Shown piece by piece: positions 9,407 through 16,103 of a stretch of DNA of 64,000 nt; the first letter of the stretch is position 1, and every line of letters starts with the position of its first letter. The notes below the pieces were generated by a model. It saw only the letters and a program-made list of their open reading frames with translations, had not been told where the DNA came from and did not search any database. The stretch lies in assembly GCF_027947595.1 (NCBI RefSeq), contig NZ_CP116257.1, positions 2,728,001 to 2,792,000 on the forward strand. The letters run 5' to 3'. A program made the position numbers and the translations under genes. Origin of the DNA: Streptomyces lienomycini. GTDB lineage: Bacteria; Actinomycetota; Actinomycetes; Streptomycetales; Streptomycetaceae.

Positions 9407-10222
9407 TCAGGGCTTGCGCGCCACCCCCGCGTACACCGGCACGATGCCCTCGGTCTGGGCCGCCACGTCCTCGGGGTCCGGCCGCCAGCCCGTGACCGGG
9501 ATGATGCCGGGGCCCAGCAGCTCCAGGCCGTCGAAGAAGCGCGCGAACTCGGTCAGGGAACGCGGGTAGAACGGGGTGCCGCCGCGGGCGAAGAGTCCCG
9601 CGGCCCGGCCCACCGCCTCCGGGTTGAGGTCGGGCGTGACCTGCGAGAGGACCAGGTAGCTGCCCGGGGCGAGCGCGTCCGCGTACCGCTTGAGCAGGCC
9701 GTGCACGTCGTCGCCGTCGGCCGCGTCGCCGAGGTAGTGCGTCAGGGCCACCAGGGACAGGGCGACCGGCCGGTCGAAGTCCAGGGACTCGCCCGCCAGC
9801 CGCAGGATCAGGTCCGGATCCCGGACGTCCGCGTGGACGTACTCGGTGGCGCCCTCCGCCGAGCCGTGCAGCAGCGCCTCGGCGTGCCGGAGGACGATCG
9901 GGTCGTTGTCCGCGTAGACGATCCGCGCCTCGGGGGCCACCGCCTGGGCCACCTGGTGCAGGTTCGGCTCGGTGGGGATGCCGGTGCCGATGTCCAGGAA
10001 CTGCCGGATCCCGGCCTCGGCGAGGGTACGCACCGCCCGGTGCATGAACCGGCGGTTCGCGCGCGCCCCGCGCACCGCCGTGCCGTCCGCCGCGAGTATC
10101 TTGCGGGCCAGCTCCTCGTCCACCGGGTAGTTGTCCTTGCCGCCCAGCCACCAGTCGTACACCCGGGCGGGGTGCGGCCGGCTGGTGTCGATGGGGGCGG
10201 GCGCGGGGTCGGATCCGGTCAT
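9407..10222 (-). CDS. SAM-dependent methyltransferase, DUF574 family
   Basis: A 271-residue protein of the actinomycete DUF574 methyltransferase family. Signature stretches are the N-terminal RPHPARVYDWWLGGKDNYP, the SAM-binding DIGTGIPTEPN, YADNDPIVLRHA, and the C-terminal PVYAGVARKP. These proteins are numerous in Streptomyces and their substrates are largely unknown. The start is the ATG at 10222. It lies 74 bp downstream of an XRE/DUF5753 regulator on the same strand, so the two may be cotranscribed. Confidence 0.88.
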   Translation of the reverse strand: MTGSDPAPAPIDTSRPHPARVYDWWLGGKDNYPVDEELARKILAADGTAVRGARANRRFMHRAVRTLAEAGIRQFLDIGTGIPTEPNLHQVAQAVAPEARIVYADNDPIVLRHAEALLHGSAEGATEYVHADVRDPDLILRLAGESLDFDRPVALSLVALTHYLGDAADGDDVHGLLKRYADALAPGSYLVLSQVTPDLNPEAVGRAAGLFARGGTPFYPRSLTEFARFFDGLELLGPGIIPVTGWRPDPEDVAAQTEGIVPVYAGVARKP

Positions 10223-10296
10223 GCGGTGTCTTCTCCTCGGGTCTCGGTGGCGGGTCGTCACTCGTCCGTCGGTCGCTTCGTCCGGTGGTCGGACGG

Positions 10297-11160
10297 TCAG
10301 TAGTTCTCCCGGTACTCGCGCAGGATCTTCTCCGTGCGCTGGGTCGAGGCGGCGCGCGCCGTCATGTGGTCCAGGACCTCCAGATGCGCGGAGACCTCGG
10401 CCCGGGAATCCAGGTACAGGGCACCCGTCAGGTACTCGGTGAAGACCATGTCGGGCAGCTCCGGCTCCGCGAACCGGAACAGGGTGAACGGCGCGTACGT
10501 CCCGGGGTGCGGCCCGTCCTCGAACTCCGCGACCTGGAGCGTCACCCGGTCCTGGGCCGCGAACTCCAGCAGCTTGTCCAACTGCTCGCGCATCACCCGG
10601 CCGTGGATGCTCACCGGGCGCCGCAGCACCGTCTCGTCCATCACCACCCACAGGTGGGGCCGGCCCGGGCGCTCCAGCAGCCGCTGCCGCTCCATGCGCA
10701 GGGACACGTGCCGCTCCACCGCCTCCGCGCCCGCGTTGCCGATCGTCCCGGCGTCCAGGACCGCGCGCGCGTAGTCCTCGGTCTGCAGCAGGCCCGGCAC
10801 GAAGTGCGGCTCGTAGGAACGGACGATCCGCGCCGCGCCCTCCAGGCTCACGTACATGCTGAACCAGTCCGGCAGCACGTCGTGGTAACGCTGCCACCAA
10901 CCGGGCTGGTTCGCCTCCTCGGCGAGCGCGACGAACGCCGAGACCTCGTCCGCCGCGACCCCGTACGCCGTCAGCAGTATCTGGACGTACGGGATCTTCA
11001 GCGCGACCTCGGCCATCTCCATGCGCCGCACGGTCGCCGGGGCCACCCGGAGCACCTTGGCGGCCTCCTCGCGTTTGAGGCCCGCGGCCTCGCGCAGTTC
11101 CTGGATCCGCCTGCCGAGAACCACCTGGCCCACCGTGGGCGCGGCCCGTCGCTCACTCAC
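10297..11160 (-). CDS. XRE-type helix-turn-helix regulator with DUF5753 domain
   Basis: A 287-residue DNA-binding protein. An N-terminal HTH around residues 12-70 (LGRRIQELREAAGLKREEAAKVL) is followed by the DUF5753 effector-like region with the typical YEPHFVPGLLQTEDYARAV motif. Start chosen: the GTG at 11160, preceded by GGGGAGG at suitable spacing; an upstream extension has no RBS. Genes of this class in Streptomyces are usually followed by a small DUF397 gene. Here none is present and a DUF574 methyltransferase follows instead. Target genes unknown. Confidence 0.88.
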   Translation of the reverse strand: MSERRAAPTVGQVVLGRRIQELREAAGLKREEAAKVLRVAPATVRRMEMAEVALKIPYVQILLTAYGVAADEVSAFVALAEEANQPGWWQRYHDVLPDWFSMYVSLEGAARIVRSYEPHFVPGLLQTEDYARAVLDAGTIGNAGAEAVERHVSLRMERQRLLERPGRPHLWVVMDETVLRRPVSIHGRVMREQLDKLLEFAAQDRVTLQVAEFEDGPHPGTYAPFTLFRFAEPELPDMVFTEYLTGALYLDSRAEVSAHLEVLDHMTARAASTQRTEKILREYRENY

Positions 11161-11298
11161 GCCACGCCTCCCCAACGCGCCCAAGTCACACCGCAGTCTG
11201 TCATGTTCCTCTGTCAGTCTCACAGGGGTGTTCGTGGATCAAACGCATTACCTGGCGGGTAATCGACCGCGTCCGTGCCGGGCGGGATCGTGGAGCCA

Positions 11299-11336
11299 CC
11301 GGGTTCCGGGCCGGCGCACTCCGGCCCGGAACCCGG
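11299..11336. repeat. Large perfect inverted repeat in a divergent intergenic region
   Basis: A 16-bp perfect stem (left arm 11299-11314, right arm 11321-11336) with a 6-nt loop CGCACT. It lies 40 bp upstream of the ATG at 11377, between two divergent genes, so it is not a terminator of either. It would form a strong RNA hairpin in the leader of the 11377 gene, or could be a protein-binding palindrome. Confidence 0.85.
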
Positions 11337-11376
11337 CTCCCCGCAGCGTCCCCGACCCGACGGAGGGTGACCCGTC

Positions 11377-11799
11377 ATGTCCGCACACCAGCTCGCCGCA
11401 CTCGCCCGTACGGCCGAGCCGCGCCTGATGCTCCGCCGCTTCCTCGCCCTCGACGCGGCGGTGACCGGCGCCAACGCGCTCGCCTACCTCGCACTCTCCG
11501 GCCCGCTGGGCCGCTACCTCGGCGCCGGCCCCGGGCTGCTCCTCGGCCTCGGGGCCTTCCTCGCGGTGTACGCCGGGTGCGTGGGCCTGCTCGCCGCGCG
11601 CCCCGGGCCCCCGCCGCTCGCCGTCAGGGCCGTCGTCGAGGCCAACCTGACCTGGGCGGCCGTCAGCCTGGTCGCCCTCGTCCTTCTCGCGCCCACCACG
11701 GCCGGAGCGGTGTGGACGGTGCTCCAGGCCGTCGTCGTCACCGGGTTCGCGCTGCTCCAGTACAGGGCCCTGAGGGCCCATCAGGACAGCAGCGTGTGA
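11377..11799 (+). CDS. Small integral membrane protein of unknown function
   Basis: A 140-residue protein with about four predicted membrane helices (around residues 28-48, 52-72, 82-105 and 108-126) and an N-terminal amphipathic segment rich in Arg. I do not recognise a named family. The start has a good ribosome site (GGAGGGTGACC). The 3' end overlaps the convergent regulator gene by about 19 bp. Codon use is that of a normal Streptomyces gene. Its leader contains a strong hairpin at 11299-11336, which could influence expression. Confidence 0.75.
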   Translation: MSAHQLAALARTAEPRLMLRRFLALDAAVTGANALAYLALSGPLGRYLGAGPGLLLGLGAFLAVYAGCVGLLAARPGPPPLAVRAVVEANLTWAAVSLVALVLLAPTTAGAVWTVLQAVVVTGFALLQYRALRAHQDSSV

Positions 11800-12599
11800 A
11801 GGTGCTTGACCGTCGCCGGGTCGGCCGGGAGCAGCGTCTCGATGGCCAGCTCGGCGACCGTCACGTCCATCGGCGTGTTGAAGGTGGAGATCGACGAGAC
11901 GAACGACAGGGTGCGGCCCTGGTGCTCGATCCGCATCGGCAGCGCGAAGTACGGCACCGGCCCGGCCGGCTCACCGCCCGGCGCGGTCTCGGGCACCGGA
12001 TACGCCGCCACCTCGTCGTACAGCTCCCGCAGCGGCTGCGAGCGGTACAGGGCGATCTGCCGTCCCATCTGCTCCAGCAGGTGCCCGCGCCACTCGCTCA
12101 GGTTGCGGATGCGCGGCGCCAGGCCCTCCGGGTGCAGGGTCAGCCTGATCGCGTTCAGCGGAGGTTCCAGCAGGTGCTCCGCGACGCCCTCCATCAGCAT
12201 GGTGATCCCCCGGTTGGCCGCCAGCACCCGGTAGGTCCCGTCGACGACCAGCGCCGGATACGGCTCGTAGCCCCGGATCAGCCGCTCCATGCCCTCGCGC
12301 ACCGCGCCCAGCGCGGGGTCGTCCAGCGGGGTCTCGGGGTAGTGCGGGGCGTAACCGGCCGCGAGCAGGAGTGCGTTGCGCTCGCGCACCGGCACGTCCA
12401 GGTGCTCGGCCAGGCGCAGCACCATCTCCTCGCTCGGCCGGGAGCGGCCCGTCTCGACGAAGCTGATGTGGCGGGCGGAGGAGTCGGCGCGCAGCGCCAG
12501 CTCGAGCTGGCTGACCCGCCGCCGCTCCCGCCAGGCCCGCAGCAGCGGGCCCACCCCGCGGTCGGTGGCGGGGGACGTACCGGACACGAGTGCGGTCAT
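11781..12599 (-). CDS. XRE-family regulator with MmyB-like ligand-binding domain
   Basis: A 272-residue regulator. The HTH lies at about residues 18-75 (LLRAWRERRRVSQLELALRADSSARHISFVE), followed by the MmyB-like PAS-type domain with YPALVVDGTYRVLAANRG and a C-terminal SSISTFNTPMDVTVAELAIE stretch that are characteristic of this family. Such regulators often control a neighbouring oxidoreductase gene, and none is directly adjacent here. Divergent from the pterin dehydratase gene with about 100 bp between them, so both promoters lie there. Family call firm, target unknown. Confidence 0.88.
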   Translation of the reverse strand: MTALVSGTSPATDRGVGPLLRAWRERRRVSQLELALRADSSARHISFVETGRSRPSEEMVLRLAEHLDVPVRERNALLLAAGYAPHYPETPLDDPALGAVREGMERLIRGYEPYPALVVDGTYRVLAANRGITMLMEGVAEHLLEPPLNAIRLTLHPEGLAPRIRNLSEWRGHLLEQMGRQIALYRSQPLRELYDEVAAYPVPETAPGGEPAGPVPYFALPMRIEHQGRTLSFVSSISTFNTPMDVTVAELAIETLLPADPATVKHLHTLLS

Positions 12600-12702
12600 A
12601 CGCGGAACGGTAGTCGACGCCGGGCCGCGCCGGAGCGGCCGCGCTGTGGCAGGCTGAAGCGAACCCCGCCGGTCGGGAACCGTCAGCAGAGGAGCGCAGC
12701 AC

Positions 12703-13008
12703 ATGCCCGTCGAACCGCTGTCGCCGCAGGAGCTCGGGGAACGGCTGGCCGGGCTGCCCGGCTGGTCCCTCGACGAGGGCCGCCTCACCCGCTCCTACCG
12801 GCTCGGCTCGCACTTCGCGGCCACCGCGATGGTCGTGCACATCGCCCAGGTCCAGGAGGAGCTCGACCACCACTCCGACCTGACCCTCGGCTACAACACG
12901 GTCGCCCTCGCCGTACACACCCACAGCGCGGGCGGCGCCGTCACCGAGAAGGACATCGAGCTCGCCCGCAGGGTGGAGGACCTGGCCGCCGGTCACGGGG
13001 CACACTGA
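12703..13008 (+). CDS. 4a-hydroxytetrahydrobiopterin dehydratase
   Basis: A 101-residue protein with the pterin-4a-carbinolamine dehydratase fold. The active-site region EELDHHSDLTLGYNTV contains the paired histidines, and HTHSAGGAVTEKDIELA matches the conserved C-terminal helix. It dehydrates 4a-hydroxytetrahydropterin, a step that recycles the cofactor of aromatic amino acid hydroxylases. In bacteria without such hydroxylases, related proteins may assist molybdopterin metabolism. Whether it serves the molybdoenzymes in this window is speculation. The start ATG has GAGGAG upstream. Confidence 0.92.
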   Translation: MPVEPLSPQELGERLAGLPGWSLDEGRLTRSYRLGSHFAATAMVVHIAQVQEELDHHSDLTLGYNTVALAVHTHSAGGAVTEKDIELARRVEDLAAGHGAH

Positions 13009-13012
13009 CGGT

Positions 13013-13753
13013 GTGCTCGACTACGACAAGGAAGCGGAACGGTACGACGACTCCCGCGGCGGCGAGCCCCGGGCCGCGGCAGCCGCGGAGGCCGTGCTGA
13101 GCCTGGTGCCCCGGCAGGCCCGCCGGCTGCTCGACGTGGCCTGCGGCACCGGCATCGTCACCCGGCGCCTGGCCGCCGGACGGGACGGCGTCCGGGTGAC
13201 CGGCGCCGACCTCGCCCCCGCCATGGTCCGCCGCGCCGCCGCCCGGCTGCCCGGAGCGGTCGTGCTCGCCGACAGCCGCCGACTGCCCTTCGCGGACGGC
13301 CGGTTCGACGCCGTCACCAGCGTGTGGCTGCTGCACCTCGCGGGCGGCGCGGGGAACGTGCGCGCGATCGTCGGCGAGTGCGCCCGCGTGCTGCGGCCCG
13401 GCGGGGTGTACGTGACCACGGTCGGCAAGGGCGCCTCGCACAACGTGGGCAGCGACATCGACGCCGTGCTCGCCGCGCGGCCGCCCAGCACCGCCCACGA
13501 CGCCGCCCACCTCGTCGAGGCGTACGCCCGCGAACACGGTCTCACCCTCGCCGGCCGGGCCCGGTTCACCGGTCACGGCCAGGGGCGCAGCCCCCGCCGG
13601 ACGGTCGCGGACCTGCGGCGCGGCTGGTTCGTCACGCTGCCGCCGGGCGAGCCGCTCGCGGAGGAGTTCGCCGTGCGGCTTGCGGCCCTGCCGGACCAGG
13701 ACCGGCCCCGGCCCGACCCCGTCTTCACGCTCACGGCGTTCGCGAAGTCGTAG
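13013..13753 (+). CDS. Class I SAM-dependent methyltransferase
   Basis: A 246-residue Rossmann-fold methyltransferase. Motif I is LLDVACGTGIVTRRL at about residues 38-52, motif II includes TGADLAPAMV, and the post-motif region DAVTSVWLLHLAGG fits a UbiE/Methyltransf_11 type. The GTG start lies 4 bp after the stop of the pterin dehydratase gene, so the two are probably coupled. Substrate unknown. A hairpin at 13755-13782 immediately follows the stop codon. Confidence 0.85.
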   Translation: MLDYDKEAERYDDSRGGEPRAAAAAEAVLSLVPRQARRLLDVACGTGIVTRRLAAGRDGVRVTGADLAPAMVRRAAARLPGAVVLADSRRLPFADGRFDAVTSVWLLHLAGGAGNVRAIVGECARVLRPGGVYVTTVGKGASHNVGSDIDAVLAARPPSTAHDAAHLVEAYAREHGLTLAGRARFTGHGQGRSPRRTVADLRRGWFVTLPPGEPLAEEFAVRLAALPDQDRPRPDPVFTLTAFAKS

Positions 13754-13754
13754 A

Positions 13755-13782
13755 CCCGGGGCGGCAACCCGCCCGCCCCGGG
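13755..13782 (+). terminator. Hairpin terminator after the methyltransferase gene
   Basis: Arms 13755-13764 (CCCGGGGCGG) and 13773-13782 form a perfect 10-bp stem with an 8-nt loop, starting 2 bp past the stop codon. No U-tract follows, as is common in Streptomyces. Confidence 0.7.
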
Positions 13783-13829
13783 CGGCGACTGAGGGACGGA
13801 ACCCATCCGTCCTCCAGGAGGTTCGTCCC

Positions 13830-15719
13830 GTGAGGCACCCCCGCACCGACCCCCACACCCGCCCCCGCCGCAGACGCCCGCTCGCCCTGGCCGCCGTCCT
13901 CGCCGCCGGGCTCCTCGGTGCCGGCCTGACGACGCTGGCCCCCGACACCGCCCAGGCCGCCACGGCACGCCAGGTCGAGGCCCTCGACCGCGGTGTCGTC
14001 AGCGTCCACACCGGCGACGGCAACCTCGTCGGCTGGCGCTGGCTGGGCACCGACCCGGACAACGTCGCGTTCAACGTCTACCGGGCCGGCACGAAGGTCA
14101 ACTCCGCCCCGATCACCGGCTCCACCACCTACTTCCACGCAGGCGCCCCCTCGCACGCCGACTACACCGTCCGCGCGGTCGTGAACGGCACGGAACAGGC
14201 CGACTCCGTCCACGCGATCCAGTTCCGCGCCGGCTACAAGGACGTCCCGATCAGCCCGCCGGCCGGCGGCACCACCCCCGACGGCGTCTCCTACACCTAC
14301 GAGGCCAACGACGCCTCCGTCGGCGACCTCGACGGCGACGGCGCTCTCGACCTCGTCCTCAAGTGGCAGCCGACCAACGCCAAGGACAACTCCCAGTCCG
14401 GCTACACCGGCAACACGATCGTCGACGGCGTCAAGCTCGACGGCACCCGCCTGTGGCGCGTCGACCTGGGCCGCAACATCCGCTCCGGCGCCCACTACAC
14501 CCAGTTCCAGGTGTACGACTACGACGGCGACGGCACGGCCGAGGTCGCCATGAAGACCGCCGACGGCACCAAGGACGGCACCGGCGGGGTCGTCGGCAAC
14601 TCCTCGGCCGACCACCGCAACTCCTCCGGCTACGTGCTCTCCGGCCCCGAGTACCTCACCATGTTCAACGGCACGACCGGCAGGGCCATGGGCACCGTCG
14701 ACTACGTCCCCGCCCGCGGCTCGGTCTCCTCCTGGGGCGACTCCTACGGCAACCGCGTCGACCGCTTCCTCGCCGGCACGGCGTACCTGGACGGCTCCCG
14801 CCCCTCCGTGATCATGGCGCGCGGCTACTACACGCGCACGGTGATCGCGGCCTGGGACTGGCGCGACGGGCGGTTCACCCGCCGCTGGACCTTCGACACC
14901 AACTCCTCCACCAACAGCGGCAAGGGATACGACGGCCAGGGCAACCACCAGCTGTCCGTCGCCGACGTCGACGGCGACGGCAGGGACGAGATCGTGTACG
15001 GCGCGATGGCCGTCGACGACAACGGCTACGCCTTGTGGACCACGAGAAACGGCCACGGCGACGCCCTGCACGTCGGCGACCTCGACCCGTCCCGCGCGGG
15101 CCTGGAGGAGTTCAAGGTCGACGAGGACGGATCCAAGCCCTCGTCGTACATGGCCGACGCGCGCACGGGCCAGATCCTGTGGTCCACCGGCGCGAGCGGC
15201 GACAACGGCCGCGGCGTCTCCGGGGACATCTGGTCGGGCAGCGCGGGCGCCGAGTCCTGGTCGTCCGCCGAGAGCGGCATCCGCGACCCCAAGGGCACCG
15301 TCGTGAACAGCCGCAAGCCCTCCAGCACCAACTTCCTGTCCTGGTGGGACGGCGACACCGTCCGCGAACTCCTCGACGGCACCCGCGTCGACAAGTACGG
15401 CCCCTCCGGCGACACCCGCCTGCTCACCGGCTCCGGCGTCGCCTCCAACAACGGCACCAAGGCCACCCCGGTCCTCGCCGGGGACATCCTCGGCGACTGG
15501 CGCGAGGAGGTCGTCTGGCGCACCTCGGACAACACGGCCCTGCGCGTCTACTCCACCCCGTACGACACGGACACCCGCATCACGACCCTCCTCCACGACA
15601 CCCAGTACCGCACCGCCCTGGCCTGGCAGAACACCGCCTACAACCAGCCCCCGCACCCGAGCTTCTTCCTCGGAAGCGGCATGCCGACGGCGCCGCGGCC
15701 GTCGGTGTACACGCCCTGA
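13830..15719 (+). CDS. Secreted rhamnogalacturonan lyase, polysaccharide lyase family 11
   Basis: A 629-residue extracellular enzyme. Residues 1-44 form a Sec signal (Arg-rich start, LALAAVLAAGLLGAGL core, cleavage after AQA). The mature part begins with a beta domain (RQVEALDRGVVSVHTGDGNLVGWRWLGTDP) and continues as the PL11 beta-propeller with repeated calcium-type DxDGDG motifs (DLDGDGALD, DYDGDGTAE, DVDGDGRDE). PL11 enzymes cleave the rhamnogalacturonan I backbone of pectin by beta-elimination. The GTG start follows CCAGGAGG. The protein ends after the catalytic domain with no carbohydrate-binding module. It opens a stretch of plant cell wall enzymes. Confidence 0.93.
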   Translation: MRHPRTDPHTRPRRRRPLALAAVLAAGLLGAGLTTLAPDTAQAATARQVEALDRGVVSVHTGDGNLVGWRWLGTDPDNVAFNVYRAGTKVNSAPITGSTTYFHAGAPSHADYTVRAVVNGTEQADSVHAIQFRAGYKDVPISPPAGGTTPDGVSYTYEANDASVGDLDGDGALDLVLKWQPTNAKDNSQSGYTGNTIVDGVKLDGTRLWRVDLGRNIRSGAHYTQFQVYDYDGDGTAEVAMKTADGTKDGTGGVVGNSSADHRNSSGYVLSGPEYLTMFNGTTGRAMGTVDYVPARGSVSSWGDSYGNRVDRFLAGTAYLDGSRPSVIMARGYYTRTVIAAWDWRDGRFTRRWTFDTNSSTNSGKGYDGQGNHQLSVADVDGDGRDEIVYGAMAVDDNGYALWTTRNGHGDALHVGDLDPSRAGLEEFKVDEDGSKPSSYMADARTGQILWSTGASGDNGRGVSGDIWSGSAGAESWSSAESGIRDPKGTVVNSRKPSSTNFLSWWDGDTVRELLDGTRVDKYGPSGDTRLLTGSGVASNNGTKATPVLAGDILGDWREEVVWRTSDNTALRVYSTPYDTDTRITTLLHDTQYRTALAWQNTAYNQPPHPSFFLGSGMPTAPRPSVYTP

Positions 15720-15722
15720 TCC

Positions 15723-15998
15723 TCACGCGGCCTCGTCCACCGGCGGGGGTTTCCCGCCGGTGACCACCGTCTTGACCCACTTCTGCGTCAGCCGCGTCCG
15801 GGAGGCGAGCACCGGCACCGGTACGCCCCTGCGGTGCGCGGCGCGCAGAGCGGCGTTGCGCCAGTGCTCGAGTCTTCTCTTGGCGGCCCTGTCCGTGACC
15901 GTCCGGTGCAGCAGCACCGCCAGCCCGAGCAGCAGCCGTCCCGCCGGTCCCTCCCACGTTCGTCCCATGCCGCGCCCCCTGTACGCCACCATTCCCAC
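15723..15998 (-). CDS. Small basic protein of unknown function, possible HTH
   Basis: A 91-residue, Arg-rich frame with good codon bias, squeezed 4 bp from the stop of the convergent lyase gene. The C-terminal half (RRGVPVPVLASRTRLTQKWVKTVV) has the spacing of a helix-turn-helix, but I recognise no family. The start is uncertain: GTG at 15998, ATG at 15992 (with GGGTGAG upstream), or ATG at 15968. Downstream of the GH74 gene on the same strand. It could be a real small regulator or an unused frame. Confidence 0.45.
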   Translation of the reverse strand: MGMVAYRGRGMGRTWEGPAGRLLLGLAVLLHRTVTDRAAKRRLEHWRNAALRAAHRRGVPVPVLASRTRLTQKWVKTVVTGGKPPPVDEAA

Positions 15999-16103
15999 TC
16001 ACCCAACGGTCGAAGAAGAGCGGCAGGGCCACAAGGGCGTGAAGCGGGCACACGGGTCACGCAGACGGGAGGAGGCGTCACCGGCACGCCCCCTCCCGGA
16101 CGG

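Noticed and set aside
5697..9569. Very long open frame on the plus strand across narG
   Set aside because: It is the antisense shadow of a high-GC gene: composition dominated by Arg, Ala, Val and Gly with no family motifs, while the minus strand encodes a complete NarG.
2770..10303. Formate dehydrogenase and nitrate reductase as one formate-nitrate respiratory chain
   Set aside because: The formate dehydrogenase has a NAD-type diaphorase and no membrane anchor, and the two operons are 22 kb apart with no shared regulatory site seen. Indirect coupling through NADH and quinone is possible but not shown.
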